Notes under the pieces: generated by a model
The model's input: the letters and a program-made list of their open reading frames with translations, nothing else
What the model was told of the DNA's origin: nothing
Databases searched by the model: none
From: Bacteroidota bacterium
Lineage (GTDB): Bacteria > Bacteroidota > Bacteroidia > CAILMK01
Reading direction: 5' to 3'
Assembly: GCA_013288555.1 (NCBI GenBank)
Contig: JABDBQ010000018.1
Coordinates: 1-44,541 of the forward strand
Length of the DNA: 44,541 nt
In this document: positions 27,966-38,034 of the stretch, in pieces
How the letters are laid out: every line of letters starts with the position of its first letter
How positions within the stretch are numbered: position 1 is the stretch's first letter
Position numbers and translations under genes: made by a program

Positions 27966-30900
27966 ATGAGGGATTCGACATTTACAAAAAGCCAGAAATA
28001 CGGCAAGGCGGGAATTTTAATGACCCTTTTCTTTCTGAGTTTAACCTTGCCTTCATTGCTCAAGGCACAAAGCGCATTTACACCGGGAAATCTGGTTGTA
28101 GAACAAGTTGGATTCGGGGGCTCAACGACATTGTCAAGTGCCGCTTCTCCAATTAATTTTGTAGAATTCTCACCAACAACCGGGGCAGTTGCTCAATCAG
28201 TGAGCGCTAATACTTCCGTCTTTTCAGAAAGCGGCTCAGCAGGTACAGCCGGATGCTTAACCCTGAGTGCTGACGGTACTACACTGGTATTTGTTGGATA
28301 CAATGAAGCGATTGGCGCAGCTAGTGTTACTTCAAGTACGGTAAATCGTGAGGTAGGTTTTTTAACCCAGGGAAGTTCGCCAACACCGAAAGTTGCAACT
28401 TATTTTACCAACAGCGGCGCCAGTTCCGATGGTTATACCGCAAACAATATAAAAGCCGCATATTTTGATGGGAGCTATATATGGGTTTCGGGAAATGATG
28501 CAGCGACAAGTAGTGGTGTTCATATCTCAACCGTTACGAGTGGGGGCGCAGCAAGTCCGAATACGCTTCTGACATCATCTGGTTCTGCATTTACAGTAAC
28601 TTGTGGCATTGGCGTTTTCAAGGATCAATTATATGTCACACAATCTGGTGGTTCCGGTGGAACATTTCAGATGGGTACCGGTAAACCAACTACTTCAGGT
28701 CAAACTGCAACCGCAGTTGGTGGTACTTACGCTGTACTCAGTGCAGTCTATCTTAATGTCACAAATGCAAATCCTGGTCATCCTGATGTAATGTATACAG
28801 CAGATGATGGCAAAACCGGCCTTCTTCATAAATATTACTGGAGTACAAGCTCGAGTGCCTGGGCATTAGCCGGGACAGCTGTTATATCATCTACAACCGC
28901 AGCCGGTGCCGGTGGTTATATAGCGGCAGATATGAATTCAACTGGTGGCATTGATATATATGTGGTTATTGGTGAAGGGAACAAAACCGCCAATTCAATA
29001 ATAAAATGTACAGATGTTGGTGCCCTTACGGCAGTTTCTTTAAGTGGTACACCAACAACGATCCTTTCAGCAGGGACTAATTATGAGTTTACTGGAATTT
29101 CGTGGGCGCCATCACAAACAAGCGCTATTTCTGCTTCAAACTATGCCACTACCATATCATCCAGCGGCAACTTGGCTGGTGGAAACTATGGGGACCTTAC
29201 CATCCCGAGTGGGGTAACAGCAACTTTAACGGGCAATATTTATATAAACGGTACTCTGAATGTGTTAAACGGCGGCACCCTTAACTGCGGAAATTATTTT
29301 GTTTTTTCCCCAAAAGGTTCTTATGGCACATTCTATTTACAAAGTGGTGGAACACTTATAACAGCTGATGACAGTGGGATCACTAATTTTACACCATTAG
29401 GAAGTATTCAAACATTCAGTCGTTTTTATAGTCCGGGTGCTCACTATATTTATAATGGCAGTGTTGCACAATTCACGGGAACAGGACTCCCTTCAACTGT
29501 TCTTGACTTAACGGTTAACAATTCCAATGGTCTTACTTTAACCAATCCTTTATCTGTTACCGATTCATTAACATTAACGTCAGGAACCCTTAGCATTGGC
29601 AATAATAAGCTGACGATCAATTCATCAACCGGAACCATAATAGGTGCCGGCACTTCAAATTATATTGCTACAACCGGAACCGGTGCTGTTGAAATGACCC
29701 TTGGAACAAGTGGTTTATCTTTTCCACTCGGTGTGACTGATTACAACCCTGTCAAAATTGCAACAACCAGCGGCACAGCAACTATTGATGCATCGGTCTC
29801 CAATACCATAACCAACCCGGTCAATGTTGCCCTGACAAACCATGCGGTGAATAGAACCTGGAGTATTACTCCACAATCTTCTACCACTATTGATATTACC
29901 CCACAGTGGGATAATTCAAAAGACCTGGCAGGTTCCACTTTCCTGAATCAGTACATATCAGTTGTATCAAGATCTTCTATCAATAATAATCCCTGGCTAA
30001 AGTCTCAAAGCGTTACTTCTGCGACAAATGTCTCTGGAACCCTGTATGACCTTACTTCAGGCAACATTGCCATGACAGGTTCCACTTCCTATCTTATCGG
30101 TGTTATAGACAGTACATCTGGATATAACGCGCAATACAAAAGCGGTAACCTGATTGTAGAGAGGGTGGGGACAGGAACAGCTACTCTCACAAGCAGTGGA
30201 TCAGCTATCGAGCTGATTCAGGTATCGACAACCGGGACTAAGATTGATTCTTTTACCATCAATAATTCTGGAAATACACCCGGAACAAGGATGGTTGAAT
30301 CCGGAAGTGCAACATCCGAAGGGAAATTAACTTTAAGCGGTGATGGCCGCCACCTTTTACTTGTAGGATATGATACGGCTGCTGGCGTTGCCAGTATCGC
30401 AAGTGAAGCTACAGGAAACGGCCCAAACCGTATGGTAGGAATGGTTGATGTTAATGAGAATGTAACAATGCCTACATGGTTTCCCAATACTGCTTCAGCA
30501 GCTTTCTATAAAGGTGCAATGCGTTGTGCCGCCTCCGACGGTGTTGGTATCTGGGCTACGGGTGTAAATGGAGCTACTAATAAAGGTGACACCTCTGCAG
30601 TCCGTTATACTTCCGTATTAAATGGAACCTCAAGTGGTGCCGGGTCTCTTCTTACCGCTAACACTGTTACAAATACCAGGTGTATTAATGTATTTAAAGA
30701 TCAAGTGTATTATTCAACTGCTTCAGGTGGAACCGGTGTTTACAAGCTGGGAACAGGCAAGCCAACAGGGGCTGCCACACCCACTTTAATTACACCTGCA
30801 GTGGTTGGTTCCGCAGGCGCAGGTGGGTCTCCTGACCCTTATGATTTTGTAATGCTTGATGTAGATACTACAATAGCCGGACCAGAGCTAATGTATGTTA

Positions 30901-33900
30901 CAAGTTTGAGCACCACTCCGTACGGGATTTATAAATTTGCAAATATTGCAGGGACCTGGACCAATGAAGGCTACTATCCCGTTAATCCTGCCGGTGTGGC
31001 AAGTATTGTAGCAGCCATGAATACTTCAGGCACTATTGATATATATGCCATATGTGCAGGCTTCGCCTCAACTGGAAATGACAGTATCGTGAAATTTACT
31101 GATGGAGCAGCCTTTAATGCTACCATAAATGTGACTTCAGCTGTAACGATTGCCAGGTCGGGATCAGATTATGTTTATAGAGGAATTACCTGGGCTCCCA
31201 CTCAGACTAATGCTATTTCCAATTACAGCTATACTCCGGCAAATGGAACTACTATAGCTGCCGGCAATTATAATGATATAACAATTGCAAATGGTGTAAT
31301 TGCAACACTCGGAGGCAATATCACATTGAATGGTACCCTTACAGTTATGAATGGCGGGACCCTTATATGCGGATCCTATATCATTTCCTCCCCTCAAGGA
31401 TCGTATGGTACGTTCGACCTTAATAATGGCGGGACAATTCAAATAGGCAGTCCGAATGGTATAACCCGATTCGCCGCATCCGGAAATATCCAGACCTTCA
31501 GCAGGTTTTACCGTAAAGGCGCTCACTATATCTATAATGGATCTTCAGCACAGGTAACCGGGAATGGTTTTCCTTCAACTGCACTTGATCTTACTATTAA
31601 CAACTCAAGTGGCCTTACCTTATCTGCTCCGGCATCGATAACAGATTCATTAACTTTTACCTCAGGAACTCTTACTCTTGGAGCCAATAAGTTAACTATT
31701 AATGGTACTACGGGAACAATTATTGGTGCAACTGCGTCAAATTATGTTGTGACCAATGGAACAGGCGTACTTGAAATGAACGCAGGAACCGGAGGGGTAA
31801 ATTTCCCAGTGGGACTAACTGACTATAACCCCTTGAAAGTCAAAACAACAAGCAGTACAGCAACATTTGATGTTTTTGTCACCAATACGTTAACAAACTC
31901 AAACAATATAGCAGGAACAGATCATTCTGTAAATAGAAAATGGAACATAACTTCATCATCGTCGACTACTTCAATAATCACACCTCAGTGGGATGATTCT
32001 AAAGATCTGACAGGCTCACATTTCGTCGATGCTTATTCCTTTATTGCATCAAGAACGAACGCCTATGCTACCTGGATACCCTCACAAGCAGCAGCTTCTG
32101 ATAACAAAATTTCGGGAACATTATATAACCTTAGTTCCGGAAATATAGTTATGGCTTCCGGTACTCAATATCAGCTGGGTGTTTTTGATACCGCCTCAAC
32201 TTATAATGCTGTGGATGCAGGGGTTTATAACATTCAGGCACCAAATACGTCTGCATGTGCAGGTCTGCAACCTATTAAAGTACTTCTCCGGAATTATGGT
32301 AACCAGAACCTGACTTCAGCGAGTATCGGGTGGACGATAAACCGTGTTACCCAAACCCCATACAGTTGGACAGGTACCATTGCTTCTGCAGGTAAGGCCG
32401 TTGTTACTGTTGGAAATTATACATTTTCAGTAGGGAAAGACACCATTAAAGCCTGGACTTATGCTCCAAATGGACAAGTTGATTCTGTAGCGCTAAATGA
32501 TACGGCAAAATCAAATATTGTAGTAAATGCACTGCCGGCAGCCGCTGTTGCTTCGCCATCAACGGTTTGTTCCGGAACCTCAGTTTCTATAGGTGCTTCT
32601 CCGGTTTCAGGCAGTACATATTCATGGGTGAGCTCTGCAGGAGGTTATAGTTCTACCTTATCAAATCCTTCCGTATCTCCTACCTCAAATACAACCTATA
32701 CTGTTACAGAAACAAATTCCAACGGGTGTTCTAATTCAAATTCAGTTACCATTACAACCAAGCCATTGCCTGCTGCTGCTGCGGGTTCTCCATCAACCAT
32801 TTGCGTAGGCGTTCCGGCCTTCACCATTGGTGCAGCATCCGTATCGGGCAGCACTTATTCCTGGTCAAGTTCTACCGGAGGTTTTAGCTCCACAGTATCA
32901 AATCCTTCCGTATCGCCAACAACAACGACAACTTATACAGTTACAGAAACCGGCTCGAATGGTTGTTCTGATTCTAACTCTGTCAAAATTACGGTGAATG
33001 CATTGCCAACGGCCTCAGTTATATCCAGTACTGCCATTTGTGCAGGTTCATTTATTTCAATTGGGGCAGGGGCAGTATCTGGCAGCAGTTATGCTTGGGT
33101 AAGCACGATATCAGGCTATAGTTCAACTGTTTCAAACCCTTCAGTTTCGCCGTCAAGTACAGCAACATATACTTTAACAGAGACAAATTCAAATGGGTGT
33201 AAAAAATCAAATTCTGTAACTATAACAGTTAATGCACTTCCTGCAGCTGCTGCCGGGTCACCATCAACTATTTGCGCGGGCGTTCCTGCATTTACAATTG
33301 GTGCTGCGGCGGTTTCAGGCAGCACTTATTCATGGACCAGTACTATTTCCGGATTTAGTTCAACGGTTTCGAACCCATCTGTTTCTCCTGCAACAACAGC
33401 CACATATACTGTTACAGAAATCAATTCAAGCGGATGTTCAAATTCAAATTCCGTAACTATTACTGTCAACCCGCTTCCGGCTGCATCGGTTATTTCAAAT
33501 ACTGCCATATGCGCCGGTACTTCAATATCTATTGGTGCCGCGGCAGTAACAGGCAGCAGCTATGCATGGTCAAGTACGATATCCGGTTATAGTTCAACCG
33601 CATCAAACCCGTCGGTTTCTCCAGCGAGCACGGCTACTTACACACTCACCGAAACCAATTCAAATAATTGTGTTAATTCAAATTCTGTTACAATAACAGT
33701 GAATGCACTTCCTGCGGCGGCAGTTTCATCTCCATTAACAATTTGTGCCGGGACTACGGTTTCAATCGGAGCGACAAAAGTGACAGGAAGTACTTATTCA
33801 TGGGCCAGCACCATTTCAGGTTTCAGTTCCACGGTTTCTAACCCATCTGTTTCTCCATCGACAACAGCAACCTACACGATTACTGAAATCAATTCAAACG

Positions 33901-36900
33901 GTTGTTCTAAATCCAATACTATTACAATCACAGTAAATCCTGTTCCTTCTGCAGCAGTTGCATCAAACCAGGCTGTTTGTCCAGGAACTCCTGTATCTAT
34001 CGGTGCCACTTCGGTTTCTGGTGATACATATTCATGGATCAGTTCTTTGGGCGGGTACAGCTCCACTTCATCAAACCCAACAATTACTCCTGATACTACT
34101 GCAACTTACACCTTGACTGAAACCATTACTGCAACAGGATGTAAAAAATCAGATACCGTTAGAATTTATGTAAATCCTGCACCGTCCGCATATACCGGCC
34201 CCAATTCAACCATTTGTGTAGGTAACTCTTTAAAAATAGGTGGTACAGCCGTTACCGGTAATTCTTATTCCTGGACTGGTACCGGAGGATTCACATCAAC
34301 GGTCTCAAATCCGACGGTCAGTCCTTCTTCAACGTCAACTTATACTTTGACAGAATCAGTTTCCGGCAGTTGTACTACTACTAAATCAGTAAAGATTACG
34401 GTAAACCCAGTACCTGTGGCTAATGCCGGGTCAAGTTCATCCATATGCGCCAGTACATCGGGTTCAATAGGGGCAACTGCTGTTTCAGGTGATTCTTATT
34501 CCTGGACAAGCCTCCCTGCAGGATACTCTTCAACTGTTTCATCGGCATCTGTAAACCCAAGTGGAACTACTACTTATATTTTAACTGAATCTAACCCTGT
34601 TACTGGTTGTTCAAATACGAATTCTGTTGTTGTTACTGTGAATCCTTTACCATCAGCTAATGCAGGTACAAACGCCTCAATCTGTAGTGGTTTCTCTATA
34701 AAAATTGGTTCTACGGCAATTTCAGGGAATACATATTCATGGGTAAGCAGTCCATCTGGTTTAAATTCCACATCCTCAAATCCATCAGTTAGCCCTACGT
34801 CTACAACATCTTATACGATTACTGAAAAAGTAACTTCAACCGGATGTTCAAATAGCAATTCAATAACAGTTACTGTTAATTCGCTTCCAGGGGCTGCCAC
34901 GGGTTCAGCATCAACAATATGCTCCGGTTCGTCCACTGCTATTGGCGCAAGTGCAGTTTTGGGAGACACTTATTCATGGACAAGTATCCCTTCAGGATAC
35001 AGTTCAACTTCTTCCAGCCCAAGTGTCAATCCGACTGCCAATACAACCTATGTACTTGTTGAGAGCATAACTGCGACGGGCTGTACCAAGAGCAATTCAG
35101 TTCTTGTTACAGTGAATGCACTTCCTGCTGCAAATGCCGGTACTAACGCAACCACATGTGCAGGTCAATCCGCTACCATCGGAGCGGCGGCTGTTTCAGG
35201 AAGCACCTATTTATGGTCGAGTAACCCATCCGGCTTTAATTCTACTACTGCAAACAACACAGTGAATCCATCTTCAACCACGGTATATACAGTCAATGAA
35301 ACCAATGCAGCAGGATGTGTAAGTTCTAATAGCGTTACTGTGAAAGTGAATGCTTTGCCAGGTGCAAATATATCTGCAAGCAGCTCTGCTGTTTGTGCCG
35401 GAAATAGTGCCTCTCTTACTCTTTCAGGTCCAGTGTCTGGAAACACGTATCAGTGGTTTTTAAATGGCAATGCAATTTCTGGCGCCACCAATTCCGGTTA
35501 TTCTGCATTCGGTGGAGGAACGTATTATGAACTGGTTACAAATTCAAATGGCTGTTCTGCAAAATCGAACCTGTTGACCATAAAAGTAAATCAATTACCA
35601 ACTGCTATTGTAAAATTATCAGGTATTACGGCTTTTTGCCAGGGTGATAGTCTGGTTATGGTTGCAACGCTTGATTCGAATGACAGTTATCAATGGAGCA
35701 ACCTGACTTCTTCTCCTTCTCTTATAACAGGAGCGACAGGATATAAATACGCCGCTTCTGCATCCGGAACTTACCAGGTTAAGATAACCTCACTGGCAGG
35801 TTGCAGTGATACTTCAACTTCAGTACGTGTTACCGTCAATCCGCTTCCAACTCCGTCAATCAGCGCAACAGGGGCAACTACATTCTGTAATGGCGGTTCA
35901 GTACAATTAAGTTCTACTGCAACTTCAGGGGTTAATTATGAATGGTATAACAATAAAGCATCTATAAGCGGATCTACCACAAATAGTTATACAGCCACTT
36001 CATCAGGCTCTTATAGTCTACAAATGGTAAATACTGCAACAGGTTGCTCAAATATGTCATCAGCTATTGCCGTAACGGTAAATTCTTTACCAATAGCCAA
36101 TGTCACTGCATTGGGGAATACCAGTTTCTGCCAGGGAGGAAGTGTAATACTTGTTACTGATTATGATCCTTCTTACACTTATAAATGGTCGAATACCAGC
36201 GGGACTTTGGCAGGAGCGACGAAGGATACCATCACTGCGAAACAATCAGGCAATTATAGTGTTACAGCTACTAACGGGAACGGATGCTCAGCCACTTCTA
36301 CTGCATTGACTGTAACAGCAGCTGCCCTTCCTTCAATAAAAATCACAAGGCCTGCAAGCGCTTCTGTTTGCCAGGGTGCAAAACTTACGATCAGCTCTAT
36401 TGGCACAGGTGTCACTACTTATCAATGGATGCTGAATGGGAATATCATAAATGGAGCAAATACAGATAGTATTAAACCAACCCAAACAGGTAAATATGAA
36501 GTGGTTGCGACTAATGCCGGTGGTTGTACAGCCAATGATACAATAGGGATCACTATAAATGCCACGCCTTTTGCAGCATTTATCACAGCTGCAAATACCA
36601 TTTGTGCAGGGAGTGCCGTCGCGTTTGCTAATCAGTCCTATATAAGTTCAGGCTCAGCCCTTAGTTATAACTGGACATTCGGTGATGGCGGAAGTTCAAA
36701 TGTATCGAGTGTGAACCATACGTACAGTACGGCAGGGGCTTACAGCGTACAATTGTCAGTCACCTCACCATATGGTTGTAGTTCTGTTGCAAAGGGTGGA
36801 ATTACTGTTTTGATTGTCAACTCGAGCAAATTTAATACAACTGGCATTGGCTTCAGCAGGGTTATATTTGATGCAATTGACAATACAGGAAGTACTTATA

Positions 36901-37322
36901 ATTGGGATTTTGGTGACAGCACAACTGGTAGCGGAAAAGCTGAATACCATCAATATGCCAAGTCGGGCACTTATACAGTTACCCTTACCGTAACAAATGC
37001 GAACGGATGCAGCAGTACAACTACCAGCACAGTGAATGTCAATGCTTCTGCCATAGATCCTGTAACATCTGAGAATGTTAAAATTCAGGTTTTCCCAAAC
37101 CCATTTGCGACTCAAACAAATGTAATTTATAACCTGACCGAAAGCGCTTCAGTTGCTATTGAAGTAATTGATATAGCTGGGAAACGTGTTGCGTTTGTTG
37201 AAAATACAAGGCAAATCGCAGGGCAACATAATTATATCTTCAATGGATCTAAGCCAGGTACATATTTCATTAAAATGACGATAAATAATAAGCTCTACGT
37301 GAATAAAGTTGTTCAGCAATAA
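27966..37322 (+). CDS. Giant T9SS-secreted adhesin-like protein with Ig-like and PKD repeats
   Basis: The product has 3118 residues. The signal peptide ends SLTLPSLLKAQ near residue 35. Residues ~38-1420 are two copies of a ~685-residue module. Each copy has a propeller-like half (GNLVVEQVG / GNLIVERVG) followed by a beta-helix-like half (GNIYINGTLNVLNGGTLNCG / GNITLNGTLTVMNGGTLICG). Residues ~1425-1520 resemble a CARDB domain (QPIKVLLRNYGNQNLTSASI). From residue 1522 come twelve ~79-residue Ig-like repeats, five more divergent Ig-like repeats, and two PKD domains (SYNWTFGDG, TYNWDFGDS). The end is a T9SS type A tail with IQVFPNPFATQTNVIY, finishing NKVVQQ. Paired Cys occur in most repeats. 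By analogy with SprB-like proteins, a role in adhesion or surface contact is likely, but this is inference. Confidence 0.87.
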   Translation: MRDSTFTKSQKYGKAGILMTLFFLSLTLPSLLKAQSAFTPGNLVVEQVGFGGSTTLSSAASPINFVEFSPTTGAVAQSVSANTSVFSESGSAGTAGCLTLSADGTTLVFVGYNEAIGAASVTSSTVNREVGFLTQGSSPTPKVATYFTNSGASSDGYTANNIKAAYFDGSYIWVSGNDAATSSGVHISTVTSGGAASPNTLLTSSGSAFTVTCGIGVFKDQLYVTQSGGSGGTFQMGTGKPTTSGQTATAVGGTYAVLSAVYLNVTNANPGHPDVMYTADDGKTGLLHKYYWSTSSSAWALAGTAVISSTTAAGAGGYIAADMNSTGGIDIYVVIGEGNKTANSIIKCTDVGALTAVSLSGTPTTILSAGTNYEFTGISWAPSQTSAISASNYATTISSSGNLAGGNYGDLTIPSGVTATLTGNIYINGTLNVLNGGTLNCGNYFVFSPKGSYGTFYLQSGGTLITADDSGITNFTPLGSIQTFSRFYSPGAHYIYNGSVAQFTGTGLPSTVLDLTVNNSNGLTLTNPLSVTDSLTLTSGTLSIGNNKLTINSSTGTIIGAGTSNYIATTGTGAVEMTLGTSGLSFPLGVTDYNPVKIATTSGTATIDASVSNTITNPVNVALTNHAVNRTWSITPQSSTTIDITPQWDNSKDLAGSTFLNQYISVVSRSSINNNPWLKSQSVTSATNVSGTLYDLTSGNIAMTGSTSYLIGVIDSTSGYNAQYKSGNLIVERVGTGTATLTSSGSAIELIQVSTTGTKIDSFTINNSGNTPGTRMVESGSATSEGKLTLSGDGRHLLLVGYDTAAGVASIASEATGNGPNRMVGMVDVNENVTMPTWFPNTASAAFYKGAMRCAASDGVGIWATGVNGATNKGDTSAVRYTSVLNGTSSGAGSLLTANTVTNTRCINVFKDQVYYSTASGGTGVYKLGTGKPTGAATPTLITPAVVGSAGAGGSPDPYDFVMLDVDTTIAGPELMYVTSLSTTPYGIYKFANIAGTWTNEGYYPVNPAGVASIVAAMNTSGTIDIYAICAGFASTGNDSIVKFTDGAAFNATINVTSAVTIARSGSDYVYRGITWAPTQTNAISNYSYTPANGTTIAAGNYNDITIANGVIATLGGNITLNGTLTVMNGGTLICGSYIISSPQGSYGTFDLNNGGTIQIGSPNGITRFAASGNIQTFSRFYRKGAHYIYNGSSAQVTGNGFPSTALDLTINNSSGLTLSAPASITDSLTFTSGTLTLGANKLTINGTTGTIIGATASNYVVTNGTGVLEMNAGTGGVNFPVGLTDYNPLKVKTTSSTATFDVFVTNTLTNSNNIAGTDHSVNRKWNITSSSSTTSIITPQWDDSKDLTGSHFVDAYSFIASRTNAYATWIPSQAAASDNKISGTLYNLSSGNIVMASGTQYQLGVFDTASTYNAVDAGVYNIQAPNTSACAGLQPIKVLLRNYGNQNLTSASIGWTINRVTQTPYSWTGTIASAGKAVVTVGNYTFSVGKDTIKAWTYAPNGQVDSVALNDTAKSNIVVNALPAAAVASPSTVCSGTSVSIGASPVSGSTYSWVSSAGGYSSTLSNPSVSPTSNTTYTVTETNSNGCSNSNSVTITTKPLPAAAAGSPSTICVGVPAFTIGAASVSGSTYSWSSSTGGFSSTVSNPSVSPTTTTTYTVTETGSNGCSDSNSVKITVNALPTASVISSTAICAGSFISIGAGAVSGSSYAWVSTISGYSSTVSNPSVSPSSTATYTLTETNSNGCKKSNSVTITVNALPAAAAGSPSTICAGVPAFTIGAAAVSGSTYSWTSTISGFSSTVSNPSVSPATTATYTVTEINSSGCSNSNSVTITVNPLPAASVISNTAICAGTSISIGAAAVTGSSYAWSSTISGYSSTASNPSVSPASTATYTLTETNSNNCVNSNSVTITVNALPAAAVSSPLTICAGTTVSIGATKVTGSTYSWASTISGFSSTVSNPSVSPSTTATYTITEINSNGCSKSNTITITVNPVPSAAVASNQAVCPGTPVSIGATSVSGDTYSWISSLGGYSSTSSNPTITPDTTATYTLTETITATGCKKSDTVRIYVNPAPSAYTGPNSTICVGNSLKIGGTAVTGNSYSWTGTGGFTSTVSNPTVSPSSTSTYTLTESVSGSCTTTKSVKITVNPVPVANAGSSSSICASTSGSIGATAVSGDSYSWTSLPAGYSSTVSSASVNPSGTTTYILTESNPVTGCSNTNSVVVTVNPLPSANAGTNASICSGFSIKIGSTAISGNTYSWVSSPSGLNSTSSNPSVSPTSTTSYTITEKVTSTGCSNSNSITVTVNSLPGAATGSASTICSGSSTAIGASAVLGDTYSWTSIPSGYSSTSSSPSVNPTANTTYVLVESITATGCTKSNSVLVTVNALPAANAGTNATTCAGQSATIGAAAVSGSTYLWSSNPSGFNSTTANNTVNPSSTTVYTVNETNAAGCVSSNSVTVKVNALPGANISASSSAVCAGNSASLTLSGPVSGNTYQWFLNGNAISGATNSGYSAFGGGTYYELVTNSNGCSAKSNLLTIKVNQLPTAIVKLSGITAFCQGDSLVMVATLDSNDSYQWSNLTSSPSLITGATGYKYAASASGTYQVKITSLAGCSDTSTSVRVTVNPLPTPSISATGATTFCNGGSVQLSSTATSGVNYEWYNNKASISGSTTNSYTATSSGSYSLQMVNTATGCSNMSSAIAVTVNSLPIANVTALGNTSFCQGGSVILVTDYDPSYTYKWSNTSGTLAGATKDTITAKQSGNYSVTATNGNGCSATSTALTVTAAALPSIKITRPASASVCQGAKLTISSIGTGVTTYQWMLNGNIINGANTDSIKPTQTGKYEVVATNAGGCTANDTIGITINATPFAAFITAANTICAGSAVAFANQSYISSGSALSYNWTFGDGGSSNVSSVNHTYSTAGAYSVQLSVTSPYGCSSVAKGGITVLIVNSSKFNTTGIGFSRVIFDAIDNTGSTYNWDFGDSTTGSGKAEYHQYAKSGTYTVTLTVTNANGCSSTTTSTVNVNASAIDPVTSENVKIQVFPNPFATQTNVIYNLTESASVAIEVIDIAGKRVAFVENTRQIAGQHNYIFNGSKPGTYFIKMTINNKLYVNKVVQQ
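28086..32215 (+). repeat. Two ~2.05-kb tandem modules in the giant adhesin gene
   Basis: Module 1 starts near 28086 and module 2 near 30141, a period of about 685 codons. The same order of landmarks recurs in both: GNLxVExVG, then a LSxDGxxLxxVGY motif, then NGTLxVxNGGTLxCG, then FSRFYxxGAHYIYNGS, then ITPQWDxSKDL. DNA similarity is only partial, indicating an old duplication. Confidence 0.8.
32529..35351 (+). repeat. Twelve tandem ~235-bp Ig-like repeat units
   Basis: Unit starts are near 32529, 32763, 33000, 33234, 33471, 33705, 33939, 34176, 34407, 34644, 34881 and 35118. Each unit encodes LP, then a Cys-x-G, then IGA, then Y-x-W, then S-N-P, then TYT-x-TE, then G-C, then VTVN. Units 2 and 4, and units 3 and 5, resemble each other most, which indicates a two-unit duplication. 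Confidence 0.85.
35352..36560 (+). repeat. Five more divergent Ig-like repeat units
   Basis: These units follow the twelve regular ones and encode a related but distinct Ig-like domain: F-C-x-G-x-S near the start, Y-x-W in the middle, G-x-Y and GC near the end. They start near 35352, 35592, 35838, 36081 and 36324. Confidence 0.7.
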
Positions 37323-37349
37323 TTCGTTATCACACTTTCTTTGATAGAG

Positions 37350-37376
37350 GCCCGGTTGTTTTCAGCCGGGCTTTTT
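37350..37376 (+). terminator. Intrinsic terminator of the giant adhesin gene
   Basis: A nine-pair stem (GCCCGGTTG / CAGCCGGGC, one G-T pair, TTTT loop) at 37350-37371 is followed by a T-run. It starts 27 bases after the stop codon. Confidence 0.85.
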
Positions 37377-37655
37377 AATTAAAATTTCTTATTGTACGAA
37401 TATATGATTTGAGCAAGGCAGGATAAAAATAATGCCTGTTTAAAAATGTTTATATTTATATATTAATAACATAAAATTTACGGCTAAAGGGCTCAATTGT
37501 ATCGCAAAGAGCACAAAGTTTTTAATTAGAAAGCCAAAATAGTCACTTCTTTGAGTCCTCTGCGAAGCCTTTGCATCTTTGTCGTTTATTTATAGTTTCA
37601 CCTACAAAGTGAGTCATCTGAAACTATTTCTTTACGACCTTTTTACGACGTTTCG

Positions 37656-37671
37656 TTTTATTGCAATAAAA
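37656..37671. repeat. Perfect 16-bp palindrome
   Basis: TTTTATTGCAATAAAA is fully self-complementary and could be an operator or a chance AT-rich palindrome. No gene starts close by. Confidence 0.35.
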
Positions 37672-37878
37672 ATGCTCCCTGAAATACCGAAAAATGCTAC
37701 TCTGAGGACATCTTTGAAGCGGGGAAAGGAGTCGGCAATATGAGAGTGGTTGTGACTTATATTATATGGTATGTTGCCAAATAAGTAATAATTATCCTGT
37801 TAATAGACATTTCGGTCCTGGATTAGTGGTAAGTGTTTTCATAGGAGATAAAAGTTTTTTTTCATTCATCAGTTCTGC

Positions 37879-37898
37879 TATGCGAAGGGATTCGCATA
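37879..37898 (+). repeat. Hairpin with GGGA loop
   Basis: TATGCGAA, loop GGGA, TTCGCATA: a perfect 8-bp stem. Read as plus-strand RNA the loop is a GNRA tetraloop. Confidence 0.45.
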
Positions 37899-38010
37899 AC
37901 AATGCTGTTCTTGTCTGATTAAAAAGGAATGACTTGTTTATTAAATTTTTTTTATTTTTTTGTGAAATATACAGGCTTACTGCATAGGCGCACAAAGGCT
38001 ACCACTCATA

Positions 38011-38034
38011 CCCCGGCACCGAAGTCCAGGGGGG
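38011..38034 (-). ncRNA. Candidate structured RNA element with C(UUCG)G tetraloop
   Basis: On the minus strand a GGAC/GTGCC stem closes a TTCG loop flanked by CCCC/GGGG pairing, with one bulge on each side. The C(UUCG)G loop is strand-specific and typical of stable RNA. No family match is recognised, so this is a weak call. Confidence 0.25.

Noticed and set aside
32529-35351. Possible CRISPR-like array because of regular ~235-bp periodicity
   Set aside because: The repeats are in-frame protein-coding units with no short direct repeats and unique spacers, and no cas genes are present.
33116-36469. Several antisense and out-of-frame open frames within the repeat region of the giant gene
   Set aside because: They repeat with the same period as the sense repeats and have no signal or family motif. 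They are shadows of the coding frame.
37792-37995. 67-codon minus-strand frame in the gene-free region
   Set aside because: It starts with TTG immediately after a stop, the sequence is unlike any family I know, and the hairpin at 37879-37898 lies inside it.
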